A model generated the notes under the pieces. The model saw only the letters and a program-made list of their open reading frames with translations. It was not told the DNA's origin and made no database searches. From assembly GCF_002234675.1 (NCBI RefSeq), contig NC_019864.2, positions 16,633,582 to 16,697,581 on the forward strand: a DNA stretch of 64,000 bases. The letters are read 5' to 3'. The DNA is from Oryzias latipes (Eukaryota; Chordata; Actinopteri; Beloniformes; Adrianichthyidae). Positions 46,501 through 59,700 of the stretch are shown piece after piece (position 1 is the stretch's first letter; the number at the start of each line of letters is the position of its first letter). The position numbers were made by a program, and so were the translations under genes.

Positions 46501-49500
46501 GAATATTTCACTGAAAGTTTTACCTTTTCTTTTCTTTCTTTTTTTTTGGTAAATTGAGGCAATAAGAACTCAATAAAAAATAGTTTACATGAAAGACGGC
46601 TGGATTGAGTCCACACTCATCACAGCAGTGAGACATTGACATGGAATTTCCAACCAGGTGACGACATTTCTTTACTCTGGAGCTAAAACAAAGCCTCAAT
46701 GATGATAACTTGTTTTCATTTTGGTATGACTCCCCAACCCTGCAAATGTAGTCCAAGCAAGGAGAAAACAGGAACACTAAACCAATACCTTGGTATTTGC
46801 TGCAATCCAGTTTGAAGTTTCACTGTCATCATCACACTTCTTTATCCATTTTCTCAGCCACTGCAATCACATCACACAAACTGTAAGACGTTCTAGCGAT
46901 ACCTGTCGACCTTCTCTTCAGAGCTAGCATGAGAACATTCATATTTCTTGAAAAACAAGGAAAATGTGGCCATTTCTTTAGACCTACTTTACACTTCACA
47001 GGGTCGTGCCAGTTCTCCCCACAGTTGAAGCTGAAACAGCAGAACCGTTTTCAACTGATTTTAGAAAAAACAACAACAAAATCAACAGAATAAACATTTA
47101 CTAGAAAACTCTTACCAGAACTGACGGCCACATTTGCATCTCACTGGCTTGGCATCTGGGTACTGGACTTTGACAACATGATGGCAGTCTGGTGCAGGAC
47201 ACCACTTTAATAGTCGATTGCACTTTCAGGAGCAAAAGTAGACAGATTTTGTAATATTAGCTTAATGTATTATAACAGCAAAGATGATCTTTTGTCTTTT
47301 TAAAGTTGCATGCACTGATAGTCTTAAAGCATTTCGTGAATTCAGATTTCACCTTAATTTTTCCAAAACAGAGTTGAGCAGAAAACAAAAGACTTACCTC
47401 AACAAAACTATTTGTAATTAAATGCTGGTACTTCAACTTCACTTTTGAATCTGTTATGAGGCGCCTACAAGAAAATGTAAATCAATTGTTAGCCTTAATT
47501 GCTTTAAACTCAGTAGATTATTTTTGAAAAAAAAAACAAAATTGTCATTTAAAACGAACATTAAAAAAACATAACCTACTCATTTTCCAGCTAAGGATGC
47601 AAAGACTGTTTAAATATTTTAAAATTGCAGTAATATTAAAAAAAAACGGATTCAATAATAAATTAATTGTGGGTCTTTCTTTTAAACTGTACCGTTTTTT
47701 TTGCTTCTCACTTGACAAAACAATCCCAGTCAGCTTTCCAGCTCTGATTTTAGACATAATCCACTCTTTATATGATGAACTTCTCTGATGGTTTGGAATT
47801 AAATCCTCACTTTAAATGTCTATAAACATAGTAGTGAGTAAAGGAGATATGCGGAGCAGAAAGTAAGCTGCCTCTGAAAACACTTTTAGGTCTGATGAGA
47901 GACCTACAGACCACAACATTAAGCTCTAAAGCTGGAATCAAGTCATTTTGAAAAACTAAAACATGTTTGTCGCTACAGTAAACATCATCACAGACACTTG
48001 CATTTGATACAAATGGTTTTTATTTAGGTAAATGTAACAGCACAGACTAAAGTAAGACACAACAATATTTTATATAAAAAGTTTTTATTTTTAAATTTAT
48101 ACACAAGATAGATGAACTGGTTATGACAACTAAAACTGTAATTCTACAGTGTTTACTTACACAATGAAATCGGTAGGGCTGGGTTGATAAAATCTATTAA
48201 TCCATCGATCATTGATAATAGATCAACGATCGATCAAAAAAAGTAGAGAGCAATCTTTTATGCCTTTCCTTTTCCGGTGACCTAATGTTAATCTCGTGAG
48301 ATTTTGTCAGATTTGGCGACAGTTTACAAAACACAATCTGAAGGTTTATGGAAAATTACTAATATACTCTGATACATCTACAGTGTAATTGTAACAATCA
48401 CAGCAGTAAAGCCAAAATCTGCTAGCTTGATGCTAAGATATAATGGAATTTCCCATAGCTCGGTTTATGCTAACGTTTGGTCGACCTAAACATACATTGC
48501 TGACTAAATGAACAGCTTTATAGACTCGTAGACATGAATTTTAAGGAAACTGTTTTTTAAAGTAATTCTAATAAATTTTACAGCATGTGAACTGTATCAG
48601 AGTAATATTAATCTCTTGAAAAAGTGTATAGATTATTATTATTGTTTCTTTAAGCAAATATGTCTAAATGTATAAACTGTGTAAATTCAAAATTGAATTG
48701 AATCAATTCAAAAAAATCGTTAATCAAATCGATCCAGGCTCTGGTGAATCCAATCAATTCTAGAAATTATTGGTGACACGCAGTCCTAGAAATCTATAAC
48801 TGGAAATGGTGATCTCTGCTGATCTTTATCGCACAACAAAAACAACACAAGACTGGATGTTAAATATACTTACATGACTGTGTTGTCATCAACCAAAATG
48901 TCACAACTATGAGCAGGACAGGAAATGGTCTGGGAAGAAAACAAAAAAGAAAATGATCAGTCAGATATAAAAAAAATGACTTGACATTCTTTCAGATACC
49001 TAACTGCCTTTGTTTTTTCTGAACAGACAATAGAAACAAAGAAAAAAAAAAAGGTGCGTGGCAGATTAGAATGATTGGAACTCATTTTTATACATTTCTG
49101 CAGCCTGCCATGGGGCCATGACAACATGTTACCAGGAGAACTTCACTAAAAATAAATAAAATACAAAAAAGTTCAGAAGTTAATAAATTAATATAGACTG
49201 CAATGTAGGCCAAAACAACACTCAAGGTATAATAATTGATAGTTTTATAATGCTGTAAACTGCGATATTTGTGCAAATAGTAAACTTAGAAGAAAATACA
49301 CTTAATTTTAACCTATCCTTTCATAATCTAAATATTCTTAAAGAATATGTAAAAACAAAACACCCACCAAATCAACTGCAAATAAGAAACCAGAAGAAAT
49401 ATTTACATATTAGATTATTTTAAAACCATGTAGCAAAACAATAGTACTTTGGTGTTTGGATTAAAAGTAACATTTTAGACTATTACATTATTCTTAAAAT

Positions 49501-52500
49501 GAATCTAAGCAGAATGCAGATCTAACCAGCCCACGCTTACAAAGGAAAGAAAACAACTGAGTGAAATTAAGAACAAAGAAATCCATTCTCCATTTCATGC
49601 TGTCACAAGACCTGAGACAAAATAATATTTTAGGCTACAAGGCTGAGAAAACTGCTTATCAGAATATTGTAGCAAAGGTGATAAAAAAAAAACCCGGTTT
49701 TGAAAATGTGGCAAACTCAGGAATGACTTTTTAAGATAACACATCGAGACGAGAGGCTTCAAGGTTGGAAAAACAACAGTCAGTTTAAGAAACAGAGCTG
49801 AATCGGGCCGTTTCTTATGCTACAGATATATTGTTGAGGAACGTCTGCATCTGTGTTTTCCTTAAAACAGGGCAGGTGACTTTAAGGCTATTAAAACAGA
49901 TGGCTTCTTTCAAACAGTAGGATGAGTTTGTTGGAGAAATATCATTAACAAAACAAAATAAAATTAGTAAAAATTAGAACGCGAATGCATTAATCTGTTA
50001 TAATCCATCCTTTCCTGTTCCATCCCACCAGTACTTTCAGGTACTGAGATGATAACGTGTATGTTAGTGTAAACCCTCATGAGACAGCAATATTTTAGGC
50101 TTTTCAACTGCCATTTATAACTTTTCACTAAAAATGAAATATGTAGGTAATCCTGGCAGGAATAAGGTTAAAAGATTCCAAGAATAGAATAAGATGATTG
50201 GGTAGCATGTAGCTGCTTGTTGTGTAAATATGGATCAATAATACTAGAGCTAGCTGATACACAAGACCAGCTCCACAACTCAAATGGAGAATTAAAATGC
50301 CTGCAACTTTCTGAATGCAGTTTTGTATTCTAAAGGGAGTAATATTACCTGTCCCATTCCTTCTTCTATGATTTTGGTGGTCAAATAATCTCCCCAGCAC
50401 TGCATACAGAATTTGTGTCCACACTCCAGGCCTGTAAAGTACTGCAAAAAAAATTAAAAATAAACCCAATTAAAAAACAAGTATTATGTAAAATAACAGA
50501 CAGACAGCAAAATAATGCTCTCTTAATCAAGGAAATCCAAACTTTTTAGCCTAAGACTACTCTGGAAAAAAATACTGCCAACCAAAAAAGATTAGAATAA
50601 AATCCTATTCCTGATAGTCTCTTTCAACGATCAACAGAATCTGCTTCTACAGGGAACGGTGGGACTTACAGAGTTGGGGAAATTCAGGTAGCAGATCTGA
50701 CATGGCATGTCTTGTGCAGACGATCTAGTATTGATTGGAGGACGGATGCGAGGCTTCTTGCTTGGGTTGATGACATGACACTCAGAAAAGAGCTTGTCCA
50801 GATTGCCATCAAAATATCTGCATAGAATAAGTTACAGTTAAAGTAAGAAAATAATAAACACACAACAAGAACATACTAGTTCTTCACTTATGAAAGACTT
50901 AAGATCAACTAGTAGTTCTAGAAAAGGTAGAAATGAAGGGTTAAGAAGAACCAAGTATAAATCTGAATTTGTTACTGTATCTCCAATATTCTGGTTTTCT
51001 TTCTGCATCCCGATAGCCTGTAGACCATTGTCAATCATTCTCCTTTGTGCTGTGTCTCCAGTATAGAATGTGTTCAGCTCGCAAAATGTACATAAATCTT
51101 AGATTGTGAGCAGATCAATATTTTCATTCTAGAATATTGGAATTATTTTTCTATAAAGGTAAGTGTTAAAATTTTAACATCTGTTTGTGAAAAGTGTATA
51201 CCAGTGTTGTTCAACCTTTTTTGAGCCACGGCACACTTTAAACTTGACAAAAATCCCGCGGCACACCAGCATCCAAAAAAAAAAAAAGAAAAAAAAGGAG
51301 AAACTCATTGTCTGTACTGATCTACGGCCCCTCCGCAATCTCACATGCATTTTTGTGATAATTTTGGCAGAAAAACCTGGAAGTTGCAGCTGTTTTTTCT
51401 AAAAGATGTAATAAAAATTAAGTTAGAAGATTTAAAAATTGTTTGATGTGCGTTCGTTGTGGTTTCAAGACGTTTAACAACGAAGACTCATTGTACGCTG
51501 AGACGCTGTCACTTTAACCTAATGCATCATGGGAGATGTAGTGCAAACAGCCACCGAGGGCAGACAGACTCGCGTCTCTGAGCTTCATGGTTTTGTTCAC
51601 TTGTTCCACGGTCTGACACCGGATTCTGCTACACCGCTAAAGACGACCTTTAGCTGGTATTTTTGTTCAAACTGAGCGACTTTATGAGCAGAATCAGAAC
51701 AAAGAAGTGAAGACTTTAACCACTTCTGATTGGTCAGACTGATGATGTGTGATTAAGCCTCCAAGAATGATTGGCAGAGACAGTTAAAGGGGCGGGACTT
51801 TTCAAAAAACGTCTGAAGCAACGGCTAAATCGCGGAACCGTCGTTCTTATCAAAATGTCTTTAATAGAATCAAATAAACACAAAGAAAAAATCTTTTACG
51901 ATCTTTCATATTCCTATCTACTAAGTGTTTTTATAAGGGCCTGTTTGAATGAAATAAGAGCTGATATCCTGTAGATGGAAAATGTGTTTAGATCAGTGAA
52001 TGAGGGCAATTTCCTACGGGACACCTGACCATCTCCCACGGCACACTGGTTGAAAAACACTGATGTATACAATGTGTTTGAGAACAGTTTTTAGAACAAT
52101 GAAACACTTCATCTTGTTTTCAGGTCACCTTTAGCTCTCCACGGCCCTGTTTTAACCTTGAACTGTAAATATTTATGAACTTCTTACCTTTCCATAAGTT
52201 TCTCTTTATCCCAGTTAAAGTGACTGAGAAGGATGCGAGTTATTGTAGCAGGGTTCTAAAAAAGCAAGAAATTACAAGTTATTTATTAAATTTGATTTCA
52301 CAATAAATAGGCTTATTCAACATTTACTGTATTTCGTTCCTAATTTCAATTTCATATTTGTGTTGCTGTATAAATATACATACTGCTTTAACATCGAAAC
52401 TGTTCAAATACTTGAAAACTGAGAATATTGTTTAGTGAAATTAAAAATTGGCTGTTCCTACTTCATTAAAACATACCTATGTAAATTTTCTCGTTAAACA

Positions 52501-55500
52501 GACTTCTGTCCCCTAATTCAAAAAATCTGCAATGATACAGGAGTCTTTTAGACTCGTGTCTCAGCAGACCAAGAAGCTTTTGACTCCTGCTACAAGGCAA
52601 AAAAGGCGCTGTGTCAATAGAATTATTTTGGTGAGAGGATGTTATATCTCCGCCTCAACAGCACAAAAGCTTTTTCCAATTCATATCAGCAGAAAAAAAT
52701 AAAAGAAAGATTTTTAAAGAGTAGATTTATTCAAATATTTCACAACAACAGTTGGTGTAAACCCATTTGTAAAACAAAATAAAAAGTTTTTTAAATTTTT
52801 TTTCCTGAAGTAGAGGACTTCACAATAAGAACCAAATACTCTACTCCAAAATTCAGGAAGTAAAGGTTTGCACCGCCCCCAGGCTAACACACATATCCAC
52901 TGTCTCCATGGAGCTAGCCGTTTCTGGCTAAAACGCTGTCCTTTTATCTGCACATCCATCTGTGCAGAAGTTCGGATGTTTGTTTTCGTGGGCGAGATGC
53001 AGACACGCTGCCGAGGCCGACTCCAGGTTGCCGTCATGAAATGGGCGGCGCCCACATGGAGCCAAAGCCGGAGCCTCAGAGATCGAGTTATCTGGGTAGA
53101 AAAATGAGCTGCGAAAAGAACTCATTTCATTTAAATAATGTTCTTTAGTGTGCCAAAGGTAATATATCATCATATATATGGATATAGTTTACTCTGAAAG
53201 GCATGATATGGGCCCTTTAAAAATAACCAGACCCAGTCTCTTCCTCTCCCACTGTCTTTACTAATTTGTCTGCATCGTTGGTAAAAACTGCCAATGCAAA
53301 AAAAAAAAAAATCCAACTTTTAGCTGCTTAACCTAAAATGTCTGATTGGTGCATGGCGAGAACTTTTTATAAAATATTTTTTTCCCTCAAAATTGGTCAA
53401 AATGATTTCTCAAAGCAAAATATAATTTTCTAGAACAACAAATACATCAAAACTAATGAAAAACTAAGAAAGCAAATCCACTCACGGAAGGGTCAACAAG
53501 TCCTGTTTTCCAATAGAAAAAGGCAAAGCCCCAAAACTACAAGAAACTGAATTCACTTAAATATCAGAATGTTGCATGCATCAAAAAGTGCATCAGCAAA
53601 GACAGCAACAGAGATTAAGGTTGCTGTTTAAAGGGCAAAACTGTTCTGGATTTATTTAGTGTAAGAAGACAATCAAACTCAAAGCGTTTTAAGCCAATTA
53701 GAATGTATTACGTAAATGAGAGCATCTTGTCTTAAACACAAAAAATAAATCTGTAGTTAGTGGGTGGATGTTATAAGTTTAACAAAAGCAGATATGCTAA
53801 CATGTAAATAAATAGATGTTGATTGTGGAGAATTTTAAGTTTTGCGTACTGAAAGTTGGACTGTCTTAAATGATGTCAACCTCATTGATTCAACACATTA
53901 GTCGTGGGTGTGAAGCACACAAGTTCATGGCAAGAGGGAGAGGCCGTGGGGTAGGCATGACAGTCGAGTAGGGGGCTGCTTTTGCCGACAATACAAAGGT
54001 AGAAAAACTCCTCTTAGGTCCCAACAGGTAGAACTGTGCCGGCGCCCAGCTGCTGTAAAGCAACCTTTTGTTACAGGTTAACATTCTAGTTACTTTAAGA
54101 GGCACTACCCAAAACAATGTGGTGTATATCATATAGAATCATCTGCTACATCCAATGAAAATTGAAACAATCTATTTTAGAAGTTGAGCCACTGTTAAAC
54201 CTCTTTTAGAGAAGGTTGACCTGGATGGAAATTGGGGCAAAATTGGCATTAAAGAAATGATTGAATTTCAACAGAAAAAGTGCAGGCAGACTCCAACTTA
54301 TTTTAAAAATTTCGACCAAAATATAACGTTATGAAAAACTGAAGCAAGGCCAAAAATATAACAGTGAGAGGATCCAAACAGAGCAAACTCGTCTGTTTGA
54401 AAAATGGAAAGCCAGGTCAGAAACAACACACACGCAAATTCTGTTTGAGAATATGATTAAGTGCTCAAATCACGTTTTCTGTCTTTAATACGAGTAGCAC
54501 CCAAACAGGAAATACTAAATGTAAATGATTTTATTTTTAAATAAAATACTTGCTGAAGATGGAGCAACTTCATAATTTGACTAAACATCTCAGCTGAGTG
54601 CGTTTGGTTGGACCTATTTTTCTGTTCTCTAATGAACAGCAATATCTCCTTTAATATATCTCTGATAGAAATAGTCAAAGACAGAAATCTGTTTTAGCAT
54701 ATGGAGAAACAAAATATATATATATATTAAACCAAGCTATGCGAGAGAAACATGCACCAAATACTGTAACACTTTTTATGCTTGTTTCTTTAACAGGTTT
54801 ATTTGAAGAAAAAAATGCTGTACGTTTGCTATCAGTTTAATTGAAAAAGATCAACTTCAGGTTGAATGTAAAAAAAAATTTGAGCCTAAACCTGTATGAT
54901 CAATGCAACACTGCTGTTGTCTGTCAATAGAAGACTCAGTGGTTTTGGTTCACTGCTTTATTTAGCTTACTTCCATGGGTGTTACTGGAATACAACGCCA
55001 TCATAATGGATCCACGGCTGTAAACCTGTCATTTGTGTCCAACCAAACCAACTTTATGATTTGCCAAACTTAGTGTTTCCATGCTTTTGTATTGAAAGCC
55101 AAGATTAAAACAAATAAAACGACTGACTGGGGAAATGGAGGCCTAATGCCACTTGACTGAACAGCAATCCCTGCTATGTTTAAGCAACATGGTCGTGTCA
55201 TTATATTCAAATGTTGTTCTGGTCAAAAGAATATACGACATTGAACAATTGTGGTAAAGGGGGTTAACACATAACTCAAGTAGCCTGATAAAAAATAAAC
55301 ACTTGGATGACCAAGCCTTAATTCGTTAAACTAAGCCAACATTATTGTTGATAGAGCTTATCGTAACTTATGTGCAGTCGGTTTTAAACTGAAAACAAAA
55401 TTGCTTCCAACAACATACATCTCGGATCTGATGCTAAACATGCACAATTAACAGCTAATTGCGTTGTGGTTTAGCAGCTAGGTGTTAGCTTAGCTTTGAG

Positions 55501-56122
55501 CTTTTAGCGATAAACTAGCCAAAAAGCTAACATTAGCTTAGCAGGCGTTTCTGCCAACTTCTCTTTAGGGATTAGACTACTTCCTGGAACAAACTATTGT
55601 GAACATCTTTATTTTTGTTTGAACCTGTAACTGTCTAAACGTCTAGTTCAATGTTATGTAACCGAAATGATCTATCATAAATAAAAGAAAGTGAAGTGTT
55701 CTTTTTTGTGAACAGTCATCTTCCAGCAAGTGAACTCCTCCAGCGAGGTTAGCAGCTAAAGCTAACATCCGTGGCCTGTTGACGCTTCACACAATCGTAA
55801 ACCCCGGTCTTTCCTGACTTAGGCATACCAAGATACCTACCTGGATGACCTCATTGACCTCCCTGATACACTCCACCATATGCTGGAGGATTTGCTCGGC
55901 AGTCAAAACCTCGAAGCGGTAGTCCTCCTCCTCGTCCTCGCCGGGGCCGTGGCCACCTACACCGGTCTCTCCGCTTTCGTCTCGCTCTCCGCCGGCCACC
56001 ACGGGATCGACCAACTCCACATCACCGAGATCCAGGGTGTCGTCGGGCTCCTCGCCGCTGACCTCGCTACATTCGTCTTCTTCGTCGTATTCATCATAGT
56101 TAAAACCCTCGTCTGAGTCCAT
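43592..56122 (-). CDS. arih1: Ariadne RBR E3 ubiquitin-protein ligase 1
   Basis: ARIH1 (HHARI) is a RING-between-RING ligase that works with neddylated cullin-RING ligases. Minus-strand exons: 55841-56122, 52188-52255, 50670-50817, 50349-50441, 48874-48929, 47398-47464, 47116-47222, 46988-47030, 46789-46860, 46324-46454, 45833-45890, 44149-44409, 43757-43869, 43592-43676; 1584 nt, 527 residues. The acidic N-terminus [17 protein letters not shown] is followed by a UBA-like segment ([13 protein letters not shown]...). RING1 starts at C156 (CQIC), the IBR covers about 225-287, and RING2 starts at C314 (ECPKC) with the catalytic Cys as C327 in DGGCNHMVC. The Ariadne domain runs from about 375 to the end ([14 protein letters not shown]). 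The 30-residue deficit to human reflects the missing poly-Gly run. It is divergent from hexa, as in human. All key residues are intact. Confidence 0.97.
48174..48788. mobile_element. Possible hAT-like element in arih1 intron
   Basis: Ends TAGGGCTGGG at left and CGCAGTCCTA at right (imperfect inverted repeats). Flanks GAAATCGG and GAAATCTA resemble an 8-bp target duplication with two mismatches. Interior has ATCGAT-rich palindromic parts near both ends. It lies 85 bp from arih1 exon 5. Confidence 0.5.
51202..52062. mobile_element. Non-autonomous hAT (Charlie-like) transposon
   Basis: The left end CAGTGTTGTTCAACC and the right end GGTTGAAAAACACTG are inverted repeats with one mismatch. Flanks GTGTATAC (51194-51201) and ATGTATAC (52063-52070) are an 8-bp target duplication with one mismatch. 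The subterminal GCCACGGCACAC is mirrored by CCCACGGCACACTGG. 861 bp, no transposase. It lies in arih1 intron 2. Confidence 0.88.
52870..53220. repeat. Possible GC-richer dispersed repeat in arih1 intron 1
   Basis: The segment is GC-richer than its surroundings and ends GGCATGATATGGGCCCTTTA, a kind of terminus seen in fish MITEs. No second copy in the window, so this is tentative. Confidence 0.3.
53221..55840 (-). other. arih1 intron 1 remainder
   Basis: AT-rich, with (TA)n near 54715. No gene or element recognised. Confidence 0.4.
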
Positions 56123-56741
56123 TCCTGGGTTGTTTAGCAGCTTGTGAGGAGCACACCCAACGGTCTGAACTCTTAGGTGTTGATTGCGGAACAATGCGAG
56201 AATCAAAATACTGGAGCCTGTTTTTCAACGGCAGCGAAAAATAACAACAAAACGTCGCCACTGCTAAGCCAACAAAGGGACGAAGCGTCAGCCACTGACG
56301 ACGGCCTTACGTCAGCTGGAGCGAACAAGATGACTTTAGTTTTTACTTCCAGATATTTTAAAATAGAACAGAAAAATAAATCATATCATACGTCCGATTT
56401 TAACTTTTATTAATATATATTTAAAATATATATATTTAGCACTCGTAAAAAAAACAATACATAAACTTTTATTGCGTTGACACTATCTTTCTCCGCTCTC
56501 ATCCAAACACCAATTTCCAATAGCTAGGGCTGTATGAATACATGAAATTAAAACAATTTTAATGCAGATTTTGTTTAACAACTGCCAATGATGGGGCCTA
56601 AAGGTATTGGCATAGTTTAGCTGTGCAGATACTGGTAAACAAATAATCAGAGCTCATAATACCAACACTGACCACGTGACCGCTTGCCTGTCAGGGGTGA
56701 CGGACTGAGTTTGTGGGGCAGAGGAAGGGGAATTAGCTTGA
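56123..56741. promoter_or_regulatory. Divergent arih1/hexa promoter region
   Basis: 619 bp between the start codons of arih1 and hexa. Near arih1, CTTACGTCAGC (about 56306-56316) resembles a CRE. Near hexa, ACCACGTGACC at 56671-56681 matches the core of the TFEB/CLEAR site, 64 bp before the hexa ATG. A/T-rich sequence lies between them. Confidence 0.55.
56671..56681 (+). promoter_or_regulatory. CLEAR-like E-box upstream of hexa
   Basis: ACCACGTGACC contains CACGTG with the GAC 3' flank of the CLEAR consensus GTCACGTGAC, bound by TFEB/TFE3. HEXA is an established member of the CLEAR lysosomal network in mammals. Binding here is inferred. Confidence 0.5.
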
Positions 56742-59700
56742 ATGAAAGTCATGAGGGCAGTAAATACGAAACAATGCGCCCCTATAATTTACGCTTTACT
56801 TCAGCTAATTATTTTCTACGCTGGCCTGAACGCAGTAAAGGGAGTGTGGCCGTTACCGCACGCGCTCACTTCGTCGGTGGAACAATACCCGTTAAATCCT
56901 CAAACTTTTGCCTTTGATTATGGGAAACACTCAGCCACACAGCAGGGATGTTCTCTTCTGGATGCTGCGTTCAGGAGATACTTCTTGCTTATTTTTCCAG
57001 ACTACACCGCTGGTAGGTGGACTGAAGAGTTCCTGAAATGTAAAATAAGATTTTTTTTTTAATTTGTATTTAAATGTAGCCTATTTTTGTTATTGTGTAT
57101 TTTATTGTTAAAATTAACTTTTAGTCACATTTAAATAGTTTTACCTATTGTCTTTTGTTTAACTCATTGTTATCAAGAGCAGATGATGTTGTAGGGCACT
57201 ATATAGGTACAAAAATAGAGAACAAAGTGCTCACTAGTGTTGTTTTGTATGTACTTCTTGTCACATGGCCTTTTTAAAGTGCATCAATGGGTTTTGTAGA
57301 GACAACAGTTCACTTGTCTGTCACTATGACTATCTGTGAAACATTTAACAATAAACATCTCCAGCCCCATGTTTTGATTGAGAAAAAATTACTTTCTAAA
57401 TGTGGTGTTTTGTACTTCTGTAAAAGTTGAAGAAACTGCATCATTAAACTAGCGTTTAACCAACAGAAAATGGTCAACTGGAAGTAGCTGCAAATAACTC
57501 ATTCAGTCTCTATATCAGCACTGATCACAATGACTGTGAGAATTACCCCAATGACGACTCATCTGAGAGATGTAAGTATGGAGTTTCACATAAAAAAACC
57601 ACCAACGTTTATAATTTATAACAAGAGATTATGAAAACAGCTTCAAAAATGTATTGTTCTGTTGGTTTTCCAGACAATCTGAGTGTCTCTGCTGGACAAG
57701 CATCCCTGAATGCAGCAACAGTTTGGGGTATTTTAAGAGGTGATCTCTACATTTTGCATAGAGAACTGTCATAAGAGGAAATACATATTTATAATAGTCC
57801 AGTAAATGAAGAACTTTCGTTGTTACTCATCTACTACTTACAAATCTGTATTTAAATAGGTACATGTGTGTTTGTTTAAACACAGGTCTGGAAACGTTTA
57901 GTCAGTTGGTGTATCAAGATGATCTTGGCTCTGTAAGTCTTTTTTCCAAGTTTAGAAAGTTTTTGTGTTTGAACAGTAACTGCACAGTCTCTCTAAAAAG
58001 ACCTGTTTTCATTTTGGTTTTGCTTTTCCTCTCCTTTTTTTTTCTTTTTCAGTATTTTGTGAATGAAACGTTCATCGAAGACTTCCCCCGGTTTCAGTTT
58101 CGGGGGGTTTTACTGGACACTTCACGCCATTATTTACCAGTGCATGCCATTTTAAAAACTCTGGTAATAATTTAAATATAATTTATACTGCAAGCTTCAA
58201 CTTTAAGTCCCATCAGTTTTTAATATTGCACTTTTTTTGTTTTTGCTAGGATGCTATGTCTTACAGTAAGTTCAATGTTTTCCATTGGCACATCGTTGAT
58301 GACCCATCTTTCCCATATCAGAGCCGCTCCTTTCCTGAACTTTCTAAGAAGGTGCGGTACACAGATAAGAAAAGCTGCTAAGTTCAAACAAAATAAAGCC
58401 TAAGTGCTCCTAATTCCGTACTTGGATTATAGTTTTAACTTGAAAATTGATTTTATTTTGCATTTCAGAGGTGCCTTTCTTTTCTGACATAGAATTGTTG
58501 GCCAAGCATTTGTTTAAATATGAGTGCTGGAAATCAGCGTCCGCCTTTACCATAAGCCTCTGTCCTGATTTAGGGGGCTTTCCATCCAGCAACACACATC
58601 TACACACAATCAGACGTGAGGAGAGTGATCTCATATGCCAGGATGCGGGGCATAAGAGTCCTTCCAGAGTTTGATTCACCGGGACACACGGGATCTTGGG
58701 GAAAAGGTAACACGTCACTCCATGGAAAAAGAATTGGATTCATCCAGATGATCTCAGAATTTTGATACTCTGATGAATAAATCTGATAAGGCCTAGTTTG
58801 ACTCAGCAAGAATACATTTCTTCTACATTTCCTACCAGAATTGTGAAAGGGCAAATGACACAAATGAGGCTGACTCATTTTCATAATCTGAATACTCAAG
58901 AAATGCTGGTAGAAACATTACAAATACTAGAATATTTCTACATTTGGTTTGAATGCTTTTCATGCAACGTACAAGTTAAAGACCCACTCCAATGGAAATT
59001 GTGTTTTTGATGTTCTAACATGTTCTTTAGTATTTTTTTCATGATGGAGGATACATTTAAAAGAATTTAAGATTAAAAATGCATTTCTGAGCATTTCTTT
59101 ATTCAAATTGTGATGGATTAGGAGCAGCTGTTTGAAAAAGCTCTAAAATGTGACGCACACAGCATCTGAAATGGGCGGGGCATAGTCTCACTGCTTTGCT
59201 CCATTCTGATGCAACCACCTGTAAACAAATAGATGCATTAATGTCTTCATTTTCCTCGCCCAAGTTGGCTTTTGGCTCAGAACTGTACGGCTGGATAGCT
59301 CCAATATTGCTTGCTATTTTTTGTTGCACTGGTAATGTTAGCTTTGGATTGTGAGGGGCCGTAAGGTAGAGGGAGAGAATGTAAACAAAGGGAGGATGGG
59401 AAATAGGTGGAGGGTTACTCCCGCGTTAACAGTCACATCTCAGAGGTGAATTTCCTATGAACTCCAGACTATAGGCCCGTACACACCGGGACGAATATTC
59501 GCCAGGCGTTATTCGCCAGCGTTTTTCGCCACGTTTTTTGTGTTCACACCCAGGCGATTTTCGCTGACGATGAGTGGAGTGAACATGCAATTTCATTCCC
59601 TGACATTAGATGGCGCTTAATGTAAAACAGAAATACTCCTGTACACAAGGTGGCGCTGCGCAAGTTTACGCTTCTGAAAGTCGCTTTTCACTCAGAAGAA

